Below, piece after piece: positions 53,355-63,697 of a DNA stretch of 64,000 nt. A program made the translations under genes and the position numbers. The stretch spans positions 101,501 to 165,500 of the forward strand of contig CANRLX010000001.1 of NCBI GenBank assembly GCA_947631615.1, written 5' to 3'. Numbering within the stretch: the first letter of the stretch is position 1; each line of letters starts with the position of its first letter. The notes under the pieces were generated by a model, which had not been told where the DNA came from, made no database searches, and was given only the letters and a program-made list of their open reading frames with translations. The DNA is from an uncultured Acetatifactor sp. GTDB lineage: Bacteria; Bacillota; Clostridia; Lachnospirales; Lachnospiraceae.

Positions 53355-54447
53355 CTGTTTCCTCCATCTCAGACAGTGCTTTACGAAGGTGACGGTAGCG
53401 TTCCTGCCAGGTATTGTTTTGTAAAAAGTTTTGCTGCATTTTCGTGTTATATTTAGGGGGAAAACCCGCCTGTGCCAACCGGCGGAGCAGGCTTGTATAT
53501 TCCCTGGGGGTTTCGTAGAAATATACAAAATCACGAAAATGTTCTAATTCCGGATAATAGACACTGACAATACATTTGCCGAAGGAAATATATTCGTAAA
53601 GCTTTACCGGATCCACCGATTTTACTATTTCATTGACACAGAAGGGCATGACCAAACAGTCGAAATCTGCCACCGTCTCCGGAAGCGTCTCATGGGGTAC
53701 TATGCCTAAATAGTGTATTTTGGGATGATCGCACCTTGAAGATACCGGACCCACCAAGTGGTATTCCAGATAAGGCAGCTCGTTCATCGTGGTCAAAAGC
53801 AGCTTATAATCAAACCATTCCGCGACGGTTCCAATGTAACACAGCTTGTAGATATCTTTTTTTTGCGCATGTGAAAGAGAGAGCGCGATATCAAAGAGAA
53901 CCCCGTTGCGAACTAATATGCTTTTGGAATAGCCGGCAATAGCGTCTACTTTCTTCTTCAGTAATACGGAAGAGGCAAGCAGGAGATGGCAACGCCTGAC
54001 AATGTGTTGTTCCTGCTGTAATATTCGTGATACACGTTTTTGGTCCGGATAAAGTGCCTCATAGTTATCCATGCAGTCATAGATGATCTTTCCATGGTAG
54101 GAGGCCGGAATATAGCGTGCATACAAGGGATATCCCAAATAAATATAATCAAATGTGTCTATATCCCGAAATAAGTGTCTATTTAATAAGAAAGAACCCA
54201 TTGCCACTACCAGATTCTTCTCCTGATAAGGCAGTGTGCGTAAAATGCGTGCCTGCATCTTTAGCGGGACGTTGGTTTTATGACTGGCCCGCAATATGGA
54301 CCTTGGAAACAAAACAGTAACTTCATAATCGGATGCCAGAAGCTCGGCAAGGACCTGTGGTCTTTGGTAGATCCAATCCCAATCAATTCCCATGATATAT
54401 AAGAGGCGGGGCTTGGAAGGTACGGGGTGATAATTTGTGATTATCAT
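53314..54447 (-). CDS. Family 4 glycosyltransferase (TuaH-like)
   Basis: The 377 residues start with RLLYIMGIDWDWIYQRPQVLAEL, a motif shared by TuaH-type enzymes and by the GT4 part of the 1499-residue fusion. The central IIYDCMDNYEALYPDQ and the donor part VKSVDPVKLYEYISFGKCIV complete the fold. There is no good ribosome site before the ATG at 54447. It is the first gene of the minus-strand operon and overlaps wecB by 41 bases. A -10-like TATACT lies at 54534-54539 on the minus strand. Confidence 0.85.
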   Translation of the reverse strand: MIITNYHPVPSKPRLLYIMGIDWDWIYQRPQVLAELLASDYEVTVLFPRSILRASHKTNVPLKMQARILRTLPYQEKNLVVAMGSFLLNRHLFRDIDTFDYIYLGYPLYARYIPASYHGKIIYDCMDNYEALYPDQKRVSRILQQEQHIVRRCHLLLASSVLLKKKVDAIAGYSKSILVRNGVLFDIALSLSHAQKKDIYKLCYIGTVAEWFDYKLLLTTMNELPYLEYHLVGPVSSRCDHPKIHYLGIVPHETLPETVADFDCLVMPFCVNEIVKSVDPVKLYEYISFGKCIVSVYYPELEHFRDFVYFYETPREYTSLLRRLAQAGFPPKYNTKMQQNFLQNNTWQERYRHLRKALSEMEETDEDQSNECVWDTP

Positions 54448-54533
54448 TCATTAGAAAAGATTTTTGAAAGAAAACTTTAGAACAAAAGACAACGCAACAG
54501 AAAAATAGAAATGGGTGGAAATTTCATAGAAAA

Positions 54534-54539
54534 AGTATA
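54534..54539 (-). promoter_or_regulatory. Possible -10 of the minus-strand export operon
   Basis: TATACT read on the minus strand lies about 90 bases before the start at 54447, in the divergent gap. The matching -35 is poor. Confidence 0.3.
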
Positions 54540-54582
54540 CTGTTTTGTTCCTTTATATGGTATAATTATTTAATAAAAAAGA

Positions 54583-54611
54583 TTGACATACCTAAAAACA
54601 TGTGATAAACT
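54583..54611 (+). promoter_or_regulatory. SigA promoter of the RNase H-domain cassette
   Basis: A perfect TTGACA (54583-54588), a 17-base spacer and TAAACT (54606-54611) lie 27 bases before the start at 54638. Confidence 0.7.
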
Positions 54612-54637
54612 TTCTAATTCCAAATAAGGAGATACGA

Positions 54638-54877
54638 ATGGCAAAGAAGTTTTACGCAGTAAAAATTGGGAAAAACCCTGGAATATATGAAACATGGGAA
54701 GAGTGTCAAAATCAAATTAGTGGTTTTTCGGGTGCAATCTACAAAAGTTTTTCTACGAAAGATGAAGCTATAGCATTTATAAAAAATATTGAAGTTAAAT
54801 TTGAAGGTTCAGAAATAATGTCTGCTATTGCATATGTTGATGGAAGATTAGAAAGGAAGGTTCGTTATGAAGGATAA
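54638..54877 (+). CDS. RNase H1 hybrid-binding (viroplasmin) domain protein, catalytic domain lost
   Basis: The 79-residue protein is the N-terminal RNA/DNA hybrid-binding domain found in clostridial RNase H1: AKKFYAVKIGKNPGIYETWEEC, SGFSGAIYKSFSTKDEAIAF. After it comes SAIAYVDG, the first strand of the RNase H fold with its first catalytic Asp. The frame then leaves the family (RLERKVRYEG) and stops. So the nuclease body is missing, while promoter and ribosome site (AAGGAG, 6 bases before the ATG) are intact. It overlaps the next gene by 11 bases. It may bind hybrids without cutting, or be a relic. Confidence 0.82.
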   Translation: MAKKFYAVKIGKNPGIYETWEECQNQISGFSGAIYKSFSTKDEAIAFIKNIEVKFEGSEIMSAIAYVDGRLERKVRYEG

Positions 54878-55223
54878 TTTTAAAATTGTAAAATTGAATA
54901 ATGAGCCATATGATTTCCTTATTATTGCAACATCCTATGAGGGCCCTTTAAGCTTTTTGGAAGAGATAGGAGATGAAATACAAATGCAGAAGGCCAATTT
55001 GCTTTTTGATTTAACTCTCATTAATGGAGTTAACAGTAATAGATACATTAAATGTGAGTATGAAGCAGGAAAAAATTTGTTGCAGTCATGTTCAATAGTG
55101 GAGTGCATTGATGATGCAGTTAAAAAGCTTAGCGAGCAGTTTTTTATGGAAAATAAAGAGGTTGTAAAGGAAAGTGTACTATCTAATTCCTTGAAATATC
55201 TATTACAATCAGGAAGTATCTAA
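54867..55223 (+). CDS. Unknown 118-aa protein translated with the hybrid-binding domain
   Basis: I do not recognise this protein. It is small, acidic in its first half and predicted soluble. It reads as alternating strands (FKIVKLNNEPYDFLIIAT, NLLFDLTLINGV, RYIKCEYEA) and a C-terminal helical part (CIDDAVKKLSEQFFMEN). There is no signal peptide or cysteine motif. The start ATG follows AAGGAAGG by 6 bases and lies inside the last codons of the previous gene, which supports coupled expression. A gap of 57 bases follows before the epimerase gene. Its AT content is among the highest in the window. Confidence 0.7.
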   Translation: MKDNFKIVKLNNEPYDFLIIATSYEGPLSFLEEIGDEIQMQKANLLFDLTLINGVNSNRYIKCEYEAGKNLLQSCSIVECIDDAVKKLSEQFFMENKEVVKESVLSNSLKYLLQSGSI

Positions 55224-55280
55224 TATCAATGATAAAAACAGGATGATATTTTACAAAACAAATAAAAAGAGAGTCGAACT

Positions 55281-56381
55281 ATGCAATCAATCAGCTTAAA
55301 AAACAAACATATATTTATAACCGGCGGCGCCGGTTTTATCGGAAGCAATTTGATTTTAAAATTATTAAAAACCGTAGAGCCGGTACACATCACATCGATC
55401 GATAATCTCAACGATTACTATGATGTTTCCATTAAAAAATGGCGGTTAGAGACGATAGACGCAGAAGCCTCCTGCCATCCGGAATCCACCTATCATTTTG
55501 TAAAGGGTGACATTTCGGACAAAGATACGCTTGAGAAGGCGTTTGGGGAATGTTGTCCGGATATTGTGGTGAATTTGGCTGCACAGGCCGGTGTGCGTTA
55601 TAGCATCACAAATCCCGATGCTTATATCCAAAGTAACCTCATTGGCTTTTATCACATACTGGAGGCATGTCGCAACAGCTATTCCCAGGTTGACAGTACA
55701 ACAGAATATCAGGGTGTCCAACACCTGGTCTATGCCTCATCTTCCTCTGTATATGGTTCTAACAAAAAAATTCCCTATAGCACAGAGGACAAGGTGGACA
55801 ACCCTGTTTCCCTCTATGCCGCCACCAAAAAATCAAACGAGCTCATGGCCCATGCGTATAGCAAATTGTATAATATTCCTTCCACCGGCCTTCGCTTTTT
55901 TACGGTATACGGACCTGCCGGGCGTCCGGATATGGCATATTTTAGCTTTACGAATAAATTGGTAAATGGAGAAAAAATACAAATCTTCAATTATGGGGAT
56001 TGTAAGAGAGATTTCACATATATCGACGACATTGTAGAGGGCGTCATGCGTGTTATGCAAGGGGCTCCTGAAAAAAAGAACGGGGAGGACGGTCTTCCTC
56101 TGCCTCCTTATGCGATCTATAATATCGGAAACTCCAGCCCAGAAAATCTTTTAGATTTTGTAACGATCCTGCAGGAAGAGCTGATACGGGCGGATGTGCT
56201 GCCAAAGGATTATGATTTTGAGTTGCACAAGGAGTTATTACCCATGCAGCCCGGTGATGTACCTGTTACTTATGCGGATACCGCCGCACTGGAAAAGGAT
56301 TTTGGCTTTAAGCCTAGCACACCCTTGCGGGAAGGACTAAGATACTTTGCAGAATGGTATAAACAATTTTATAAAATATAA
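55281..56381 (+). CDS. UDP-glucuronate 4-epimerase (SDR family)
   Basis: The 366 residues carry [10 protein letters not shown] (14-23), [26 protein letters not shown], the catalytic [10 protein letters not shown] and [17 protein letters not shown]. The AGVRYS and GPxGRPDM blocks mark UDP-GlcA 4-epimerases (LpsL/CapI/GAE), which make UDP-galacturonate. The following dehydrogenase gene would supply UDP-GlcA, so the pair forms a uronic-acid module. A weak AGAGAG site precedes the ATG. The AT-rich start and more balanced body suggest transfer from another source. Confidence 0.93.
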   Translation: MQSISLKNKHIFITGGAGFIGSNLILKLLKTVEPVHITSIDNLNDYYDVSIKKWRLETIDAEASCHPESTYHFVKGDISDKDTLEKAFGECCPDIVVNLAAQAGVRYSITNPDAYIQSNLIGFYHILEACRNSYSQVDSTTEYQGVQHLVYASSSSVYGSNKKIPYSTEDKVDNPVSLYAATKKSNELMAHAYSKLYNIPSTGLRFFTVYGPAGRPDMAYFSFTNKLVNGEKIQIFNYGDCKRDFTYIDDIVEGVMRVMQGAPEKKNGEDGLPLPPYAIYNIGNSSPENLLDFVTILQEELIRADVLPKDYDFELHKELLPMQPGDVPVTYADTAALEKDFGFKPSTPLREGLRYFAEWYKQFYKI

Positions 56382-56410
56382 TACTTGGAGCTATTACGGA
56401 GGTAAACGAC

Positions 56411-57649
56411 ATGAATAAAAAAATTGCAGTTGCCGGAACCGGCTATGTTGGATTATCGCTTGCAGTCCTTTTAGCACAGCACAATCGTGTTACGGCCGTA
56501 GATATCATCCCTCAGAAGGTGGAAATGATCAATCAGCGCAGATCTCCCATCCAGGATGAATATATTGAAAAATATTTTGCGGAAAAAGAATTGGATCTCA
56601 CTGCCACACTGGACGGCACTTCTGCGTATCGCGATGCGGAATACGTAATCATTTCCGCTCCCACCAATTATGACAGCAAGAGAAATCATTTCGACACTTC
56701 CGCAGTTGAACAAGTAATAGAGCTTGTATCGGCAGTCAATCCGAATGCTATAATGGTTATAAAAAGTACCATTCCTGTCGGATATACAGAGTCGATCCGA
56801 AGGAAATATAACACCTCCAATATACTTTTCAGTCCGGAATTTTTGAGGGAATCGAAAGCTCTCTATGATAATCTGTACCCTTCAAGAATCATTGTTTCGA
56901 CAGACTTAAAGGACCAGCGGCTTACCGCAGCGGCGCATGACTTTGCAGAACTGCTGCAGGAAGGCGCTATCAAAAAGGACATCCCAACTTTGTTTATGGG
57001 ATTTACAGAAGCGGAAGCGGTCAAACTGTTTGCAAATACGTATTTAGCGCTCAGAGTATCTTATTTCAATGAACTGGATACCTACGCGGAAATAAAGGGA
57101 TTAAATACACAGGACATTATCAATGGAGTATGCCTTGATCCGCGAATAGGGTCTCATTACAATAATCCCTCCTTTGGCTATGGAGGATACTGCCTCCCGA
57201 AGGATACCAAACAGTTGTTGGCAAATTATGAGGATATCCCCCAAAATATGATGTCTGCGATTGTAGAATCCAATCGAACCAGAAAGGATTTCATCGCAGA
57301 CAGAGTGCTGGAGATCGCCGGCGCATATGGCGCCAATGCGGAATGGGATTCCTCCAAGGAGAGAGAAGTCATAGTCGGCGTATACCGTCTCACAATGAAG
57401 AGTAATTCCGACAACTTCCGCCAAAGCTCCATTCAAGGCATCATGAAGCGCATCAAAGCCAAAGGTGCAACTGTAATTATCTATGAGCCAACTCTTGAAG
57501 ACGGCACTACTTTCTTTGGAAGTAAAATCCTTAACGATTTGTCCGAGTTTAAACGGCAAAGTCAATGTATTATTGCCAACAGATATGATAGCAGCCTGGA
57601 TGATGTAAAGGATAAAGTGTACACCCGTGATCTATATGGCAGAGATTGA
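56411..57649 (+). CDS. ugd: UDP-glucose 6-dehydrogenase
   Basis: The 412-residue enzyme oxidises UDP-glucose twice with NAD to UDP-glucuronate. It starts [16 protein letters not shown] and contains [35 protein letters not shown] (Lys205) and the catalytic [13 protein letters not shown] with Cys261. The C-terminal domain has [16 protein letters not shown]. The short form and sequence resemble the Streptococcus/Staphylococcus Cap-type enzymes. It lies 30 bases after the epimerase gene with GGAGG before the start. The gene ends at an inverted repeat facing the convergent gene. Confidence 0.95.
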   Translation: MNKKIAVAGTGYVGLSLAVLLAQHNRVTAVDIIPQKVEMINQRRSPIQDEYIEKYFAEKELDLTATLDGTSAYRDAEYVIISAPTNYDSKRNHFDTSAVEQVIELVSAVNPNAIMVIKSTIPVGYTESIRRKYNTSNILFSPEFLRESKALYDNLYPSRIIVSTDLKDQRLTAAAHDFAELLQEGAIKKDIPTLFMGFTEAEAVKLFANTYLALRVSYFNELDTYAEIKGLNTQDIINGVCLDPRIGSHYNNPSFGYGGYCLPKDTKQLLANYEDIPQNMMSAIVESNRTRKDFIADRVLEIAGAYGANAEWDSSKEREVIVGVYRLTMKSNSDNFRQSSIQGIMKRIKAKGATVIIYEPTLEDGTTFFGSKILNDLSEFKRQSQCIIANRYDSSLDDVKDKVYTRDLYGRD

Positions 57650-57685
57650 AGATTTCTGCCTGGAGCAGATCTCGAAATCTCTGCC
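57638..57685. terminator. Inverted repeat between convergent genes
   Basis: A perfect 10-base inverted repeat (57638-57647 with 57676-57685) spans the end of the dehydrogenase gene. The 28-base loop can fold further. No T run follows, so it may be a weak bidirectional terminator. Confidence 0.4.
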
Positions 57686-57700
57686 TTATCCGGATACCTC

Positions 57701-59689
57701 TCAACTCTCAAACCATGCAGAGTAGTCCTTAATTTTATCGCCCCTATATATCCAGACAGCAATTTCTCCTTTATAACTGATTACTGCATCGGGAGTCACC
57801 AAACGTAAAAATTCCGGCGGCGTCTTTCTGTAAATCATAAATTTTGTAAAAAGGTAATAATCTTTATCTGTCCAACTCAAATTATCTAGACCACTGTACA
57901 TACTTATCCGATTAAAACCTGGATTCTTAAGCCACAGGCTGCCGTAACTATAATAAAGTGTATATTGGCCGTAATCATCCTGCGGCCCTATTAGTTCCAT
58001 TACTTTATTTCCGGCAATAGCAAAATCCTCTCCCCACATCATTGCCTCACCATTTTCCCATTCTCCCTGGCGCACAGTAGTGCGAAATTCTTCATTTCGA
58101 TATAACCAAAGAGGAGAAAAGCAAACATAATTTGGAATATATAATATCATTTCAACTAAAATAGATATATACAATAATACGCCGGAAAACCTTTGTACCA
58201 TGATACTTTTAACGCGGCCGTCTTCATACATATAACGTCCAATCATATAAACAGACAATATTGGCAGCATAAGAATACTAACACCAAAATATCTGGGGGC
58301 TCTCGGAGCACCTGACAAAGTATAAGCACTGGGTAATAGCAGGACAAATATCTCTATTAAAAATAAATAATATTCATCATATATTTGCTTTGATTTCATC
58401 ATTATTACACAGGCAAAAAGAAAAATCAGCAAATATGCAGTTGGTTGATTGGTTAATACTACAGAAACCGCATCAAACATGGTTGCCAGGAGATATCCCC
58501 ACTTAGTCTGTGTATTAAAGAAATAAATTCCGCCGACCATACGAGCTTTTGGTACATATACGTTTTCTGGGAAATCTTTACATGGATATAAGCTTCTTGT
58601 CAGCACAAAACTAACAACTATACCGCCTATAATGATAGCGATACTAAACAATCCAAATATTATTCTGCATTTTCTCGATGTGTGATACTTGTTATAAATA
58701 TGCTCCCCCACGGCTAATATAAAGGAAAAAAGGATTACGGATATCGCCATAAAAGCAATATATTGACACGCTATATCCGTATTTGAGTTCAGTATCGTAA
58801 AATCTATTTGAGCAGTACTTGTTGCCAAAAAATCCCAAGCAATAAAATATAATGGAAATAAAGCAGCACCAATATTGAGATCAACTATTCCGCTTCCCTG
58901 AATCAATCTTATGTATATCAGTGACAAATAGCACAATGTATAGGAACTTCCTAGAACTGCCAGGTCAGCCAGAATTGTTTTCTTTACACTCTTTGTTGTT
59001 TTATATGTAAGTGCGCCTGCGGCGGTTGCACATACGGCCCAATAGGGCAAGCCTATACATTTTTCCAGACAGGATAACAAGGCAACCAGTGCGCCTGCAA
59101 ATGCTATCTTGGGGGCATTTTTTTTGGCAGCCAAAATGAGCAAACTTAATCCGGCAATACCAAAATAAACGCAACCGGCATCATAGTTACAAACCTTTAA
59201 CAGCAGGCAAGCAATAGGTGCGCCAATTAGTATCATCAGTACGGCTGCATTTGACATTCTGTATTTTATACTATTTACGTCATAATCAAATATTTTTTTC
59301 CATATCTGAGCAATCAAAAAGGTAACGCCAAAATACAATATCCAATGTGTATATTTATAGATTAAGACTAATTGATTGTCAGATATAGTAAATAGCCTGT
59401 TAAAAAGGAAGCATATTGTTCCAGAGAATATTTCCGAAATCCGATACTGATAAGTTCCTTTAACCCAAGAAATAGTTCCCCTTTCCATCTGATCCATATG
59501 AATAAATGTATTGATGTACCCCGTCTCATCCGCCGTCATAGCTTCATCGATCATATTGATAGAAAAATAGAGCAGTGGAATAAGAAGCAAAGTATAGATA
59601 AAAGTATAATTTTTATATTTACTTTTATAAAAATACAGCCCACATACCAAAGCACCCAAAATAACAAAAAAAATATTGACATCCATCAT
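57701..59689 (-). CDS. Large polytopic membrane protein, GT-C-like
   Basis: The 662 residues have about thirteen hydrophobic segments. The first loop has the acidic patch INMIDEAMTADETGYINTF expected near the active site of GT-C enzymes. The last 130 residues are soluble and probably extracellular. No named family is certain. The ATG at 59689 follows AAGGTGG by about 7 bases; a GTG at 59701 is also in frame. It lies just downstream of the Wzx-type gene and could be a polymerase or a sugar transferase acting outside. Confidence 0.7.
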   Translation of the reverse strand: MMDVNIFFVILGALVCGLYFYKSKYKNYTFIYTLLLIPLLYFSINMIDEAMTADETGYINTFIHMDQMERGTISWVKGTYQYRISEIFSGTICFLFNRLFTISDNQLVLIYKYTHWILYFGVTFLIAQIWKKIFDYDVNSIKYRMSNAAVLMILIGAPIACLLLKVCNYDAGCVYFGIAGLSLLILAAKKNAPKIAFAGALVALLSCLEKCIGLPYWAVCATAAGALTYKTTKSVKKTILADLAVLGSSYTLCYLSLIYIRLIQGSGIVDLNIGAALFPLYFIAWDFLATSTAQIDFTILNSNTDIACQYIAFMAISVILFSFILAVGEHIYNKYHTSRKCRIIFGLFSIAIIIGGIVVSFVLTRSLYPCKDFPENVYVPKARMVGGIYFFNTQTKWGYLLATMFDAVSVVLTNQPTAYLLIFLFACVIMMKSKQIYDEYYLFLIEIFVLLLPSAYTLSGAPRAPRYFGVSILMLPILSVYMIGRYMYEDGRVKSIMVQRFSGVLLYISILVEMILYIPNYVCFSPLWLYRNEEFRTTVRQGEWENGEAMMWGEDFAIAGNKVMELIGPQDDYGQYTLYYSYGSLWLKNPGFNRISMYSGLDNLSWTDKDYYLFTKFMIYRKTPPEFLRLVTPDAVISYKGEIAVWIYRGDKIKDYSAWFES

Positions 59690-59726
59690 TGATAATTCCA
59701 CCTTTCTTAGATTTAAAAGTTTTTCC

Positions 59727-61004
59727 CTATGTATTTTCTCTTTCTATTACCTTCCATTCCCTGTATGATATTATGATTGCATAGATGGTGTACGGGACAA
59801 GCGAAAGATCTGTAGCCCATGCCGCTCCTCTGGCACCATACTTTGGAATCCACATACAATTCAGTATCAGGTTGATAATCACTACGCTGAAATACCACAT
59901 ACTTCTGGCTCCGGCTTTATTTCTGTAATCTAAAAAGGCAGAATAAAAATTTGAGACTCCAAACAACGCATAATATATGACCAGTTGCCTGATAATGTAG
60001 CCGGATTCCGCATATTGCTTTCCGTAAAGAATATTGATTGCCATTTGTCCCAACAGACAAAAACCGATCACCACAATGGCAGTAATGATGTAGTTTATTT
60101 TGACTGCTTTTTGAAATTCTGTTTTTTTCTGTAGATATTCCTCGGATGTAATGACTGAGAATGAGGTCATTACTCCCATTGTAAAAGCATAATTGATGTG
60201 TGCAGCCTTTGAACACAAATTTTTTGCAATACTATATATGGCGACATTTTCTTTTGTGCTCAACAGACCTAACATAAAGGTGTCCATTTCGACTAAAATC
60301 ATTCCGCCTAAACTGATTAAAGCAATGGGGATCGCATATTTAAATATAGGTAAAATATGCCTGTTGATTGAAATTTTTGCTTTCCGGATCTCCATTTTAT
60401 AAATATCAGCCATAAATAACCAGCCAATGATGGAAACCGCAATACCCGAGGCGAGATATCCGTATGCAATTAAACGGACCCTTCTGGCAACAAATAAGCC
60501 AATGCAGGAAAACAGAAAGTAGCCGGCATACTCTACAACGGTCAGGGCAAACAGCTTATTAAATTTTTCTATCCCCATAAAGATTTCCTTAAAAAATTCT
60601 GTGAAGGTATTGAGAAATACCAGAATCGCTGCGATAGAAAACAACCATTTTAAGTCTGGATATTTATCAGGATACCCCAAATAAGCAGCCACCCGCGGCA
60701 TTACTATAGAGATGATAATAGAAATCACTACACTGACGGCAAGTCGCAGCAGTGCCGCAGATTTTATACATCCTGCCTGTTCAAGATTATTCTCATATTT
60801 AGATACATGAACCTTTGTGGAAATATTGATCCCAAACCATCCAATCCAAAACAGCATAGTGAGTATGGAAAAGAAATAAACCCACTCTGCATAGTTATCT
60901 TTCTCCAGAAATCTTGCCGCCGCAATATCAAGCAACATTAGAAAAAGCATTGCCGCCATTTTACCAAGGAAGCTATAGGACACATTCTTAAGCCATTTTA
61001 TCAA
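59727..61004 (-). CDS. Wzx-type oligosaccharide flippase (MATE-like, TTG start)
   Basis: The 425-residue protein has about twelve transmembrane helices and the Wzx pattern: LKNVSYSFLGKMAAMLFLML at the start, ARFLEKDNYAEWV and a central GGMILVEMDTFMLGLL. It flips undecaprenyl-linked repeat units. The start is TTG at 61004 with GAAGGTG 7 bases before it. It is the only Wzx seen in the window, so it could serve the EpsG-like polymerase far upstream or a system beyond the window. Confidence 0.9.
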   Translation of the reverse strand: MIKWLKNVSYSFLGKMAAMLFLMLLDIAAARFLEKDNYAEWVYFFSILTMLFWIGWFGINISTKVHVSKYENNLEQAGCIKSAALLRLAVSVVISIIISIVMPRVAAYLGYPDKYPDLKWLFSIAAILVFLNTFTEFFKEIFMGIEKFNKLFALTVVEYAGYFLFSCIGLFVARRVRLIAYGYLASGIAVSIIGWLFMADIYKMEIRKAKISINRHILPIFKYAIPIALISLGGMILVEMDTFMLGLLSTKENVAIYSIAKNLCSKAAHINYAFTMGVMTSFSVITSEEYLQKKTEFQKAVKINYIITAIVVIGFCLLGQMAINILYGKQYAESGYIIRQLVIYYALFGVSNFYSAFLDYRNKAGARSMWYFSVVIINLILNCMWIPKYGARGAAWATDLSLVPYTIYAIIISYREWKVIERENT

Positions 61005-61067
61005 TATACTTTCACCTTCGATTTATAAAATAGTACAAAGCGCTTATGCCGCAGTGTTTTAGTTGAA

Positions 61068-62549
61068 CTAACAATTATTCTTAGAACGATATAATATAGT
61101 CCATCCGCTGGTCGGTACAAAATCCTGCGTATATTCCTCTTCCGGAACGTTGCTTCCTACTTGAATATCCGAAACCTTTTTATCAATCAATGGGTATTTA
61201 TGCGGTTCCATGGAGGCCCATATCATTGGCATAAGCCGGTAATCAAAATTCATAATGGATGCGGCAGCATAATCCACCATAACCGGATTTGTGCCTCCGA
61301 ACACCACACGGGCTTCTTTGGGAGTGTTTGCCAAAGGCCCTTCTCCCTCGCCGGCAATTACCCCGTCAACAATGCAAAGATATTTCCGCTGTTTTGCCGG
61401 CTGCATTTTACCCGTTCTGTCTGCATAAAGTAAAATACGATTAATATCAACTGCACACCTCCACAGGGTGTCATTCCCTCGCCAGCCGCCTTCCCGATAG
61501 AGTTTGGGCGGTTTTAAAGCGTAGGTTTCCTCAAAGGTCTTTCCCTTCCAAACATATTTTTGAACTATACGCTTTCCCCATGTCATGAGCTTATGTGACC
61601 ATGGTTTTTCTATATATTTCAGTTTCATCCAGATTCGTTCTCTCCAAAAAACAACGAGACTAAACTTTTCAAATTCATCGCAATTTTTACTTTTTACTCC
61701 TCTACGGTAATGTGCAATTCGTTCTTTTTCCCCGTTGATGCCAATTAAATTTTTCATTGCACAGGTCAAGCCCGCCATCCGGTGGGTCTTCATTTTGGGA
61801 ACGTTTATAAATACATCTGCCTCCAAAACCTCTCGAGGAATCAAATAGGTATTTGATTCTATGGTATGATACTTTTTTATTGTCCCACTCTTCACGCCGC
61901 CCATCTCAAATCGTCCATTGCTCTCCATAATTTCACATAGCATAGAATCGTTCTTTATATCAACTTCTATATAATCTTCTTCACATCTTTCAGGATTCAA
62001 AATTTTCTTTTTATAAACCTGATCCTGATTGAGCAATGCCCATTCCTTTCTGAAGTCAATCAAAGAGATAGAAACCCCCATTGCTTCATAAAATTGTACT
62101 AACTCCTGTACCCCGCTGTTTACAACAATATCATCCCATTTAGCATTAGCGATTGGAGCATCACCAATAATAATTTTTACATTGCCAGCTGTCGCAAGTA
62201 ACACATAATCTACAATCGGACGAACTACCGCCATATTGGTAATCATTGCCTTGACACCGCGTTCCCCCCATATATGTGTCCCTCGCACAAAATTGGGCTT
62301 TATCACAACAGAATTACCGGGGGTTACCAAGGTTCTAAAGGGATTCCAGGCTCCTGTGCCAAAGTGTTCTCTATCGTAGCCCAGACGATACAAAACCTCT
62401 CTAACGGACTTATAAATTTCATTTCCTTTATCCATTTTCATTTGATAACAAAAATCAGAAAATTCAGGATATATTTCATCTGGATGAAACGGAGCTGCCG
62501 GATACGCTGCCTTCTTAATTTTTTCTATCCAGACATCATAATTTATCAT
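61068..62549 (-). CDS. DUF362 domain protein
   Basis: The 493 residues carry DUF362 marks: VVIKPNFVRG near residue 85, IIGDAPIANAKWD, INVPKMKTHRMAGLTCAMKNLIG and a late VVFGGTNPVMVDYAAA. DUF362 proteins often have an iron-sulfur ferredoxin part; none is seen here, so this is the stand-alone type. The function is unknown. The ATG at 62549 follows AGGAGG by 8 bases. It lies 12 bases after the ATP-grasp gene and may act on the same substrate. Confidence 0.85.
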   Translation of the reverse strand: MINYDVWIEKIKKAAYPAAPFHPDEIYPEFSDFCYQMKMDKGNEIYKSVREVLYRLGYDREHFGTGAWNPFRTLVTPGNSVVIKPNFVRGTHIWGERGVKAMITNMAVVRPIVDYVLLATAGNVKIIIGDAPIANAKWDDIVVNSGVQELVQFYEAMGVSISLIDFRKEWALLNQDQVYKKKILNPERCEEDYIEVDIKNDSMLCEIMESNGRFEMGGVKSGTIKKYHTIESNTYLIPREVLEADVFINVPKMKTHRMAGLTCAMKNLIGINGEKERIAHYRRGVKSKNCDEFEKFSLVVFWRERIWMKLKYIEKPWSHKLMTWGKRIVQKYVWKGKTFEETYALKPPKLYREGGWRGNDTLWRCAVDINRILLYADRTGKMQPAKQRKYLCIVDGVIAGEGEGPLANTPKEARVVFGGTNPVMVDYAAASIMNFDYRLMPMIWASMEPHKYPLIDKKVSDIQVGSNVPEEEYTQDFVPTSGWTILYRSKNNC

Positions 62550-62561
62550 TCTCACAGCCTC

Positions 62562-63578
62562 CTATTTTAATTTTTTCTCTATGTACTGCAAAATTGCCTG
62601 CGCATATTCTTCCGCCAAAACGGATTTTCCCTCAATTTTTTCCCACGCACCGCTATGAACAAAATAATGCGGAGACTCTATCAACGTATACGGCCCAAAA
62701 TGTATCCCCTGAAATTCAATCAAATACACTTGTTTGGCATCATTGATACATAAATCAAGCGAAAGAAACGGCACCTTCATTTTTTCGTAGACAGCTTCGG
62801 CAAATGTTAAAATAGCATCATCAGGTGTTTCAAAAGAAAATTTACCACTTCCGCTTGCACGAAAATCATTTTTACGTACATTTCTTCTTAGCGCATAATA
62901 TTTTTCTCCAAAAACCAGCACCTTCCAATCACATTCCAAATTAGGAACATACTGCTGTACCACTAATCTCCCAAAATATTTTTCATCCTCAAAATAGTAA
63001 GGACTTAATTTTCCTAATACTTTCTTATATGCAGCCTTTAAATAGTATTCAAAGAAGTCTTTAGACAACATAATTTTTTTGGAACATTTCATCAATTCTT
63101 TTTTATTATCCGCCTTAAAAACAGAAATCGATCCTGCCCCTACGCAGTTCTTAATAACAACGGGATAATGAAAGTTATCAATATCCTTCTGCAAATCCTT
63201 CATAGTTGCATACATTTGACAGTCAAGTGATTGTATTCCTAAATTTCTTTTATAAATCTCCTGATACAGCTTATCTTCATGACACATCAACAAATCATAT
63301 CCCGGTATTATTTCATTTCTTTTTTGTAAATCGTATATGATGTCTTTGATATATTCCTTATATTCAATATTTTCAGAGCTCGTATAAACTATATACCAAT
63401 CAGTGTACCCCTTCTTAGAAGAATGGTTTACTAATTCGTTATACGTAATCTGGCTTACCGCATATCCCTCTTGTTCCAATACCTGTTTAAATTGAACCAG
63501 GTCAATGCCCTGGCTTCTGGAAATATCCTGTCGGTACGCGTCTTTGTAATCTGTAATTACCAATATTCTCTTCTCCAT
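62562..63578 (-). CDS. ATP-grasp family ligase-like protein
   Basis: The 338-residue protein has an N-terminal pre-ATP-grasp domain (ILVITDYKDAYRQD), then the nucleotide site YPVVIKNCVGAGSISVF near residue 138, and VQQYVPNLECDWKVLVFG, with the final metal-binding strand VYLIEFQGIHFG. The EFQ in place of the usual EVN is a variation. Such enzymes join a carboxylate to an amine using ATP. Next to DUF362 and a methyltransferase it may modify an amino-sugar or a peptide; that is inference. Confidence 0.8.
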   Translation of the reverse strand: MEKRILVITDYKDAYRQDISRSQGIDLVQFKQVLEQEGYAVSQITYNELVNHSSKKGYTDWYIVYTSSENIEYKEYIKDIIYDLQKRNEIIPGYDLLMCHEDKLYQEIYKRNLGIQSLDCQMYATMKDLQKDIDNFHYPVVIKNCVGAGSISVFKADNKKELMKCSKKIMLSKDFFEYYLKAAYKKVLGKLSPYYFEDEKYFGRLVVQQYVPNLECDWKVLVFGEKYYALRRNVRKNDFRASGSGKFSFETPDDAILTFAEAVYEKMKVPFLSLDLCINDAKQVYLIEFQGIHFGPYTLIESPHYFVHSGAWEKIEGKSVLAEEYAQAILQYIEKKLK

Positions 63579-63697
63579 AAATCGTTCTACTCCTATATTT
63601 TTATAATCATTTCAATATATGGCTTCTTAATTATTGATCCTCTCAGCTCATTTTATACAATAATACTTCAAAATAAGTGTAGAACTTTCTGCACAGT

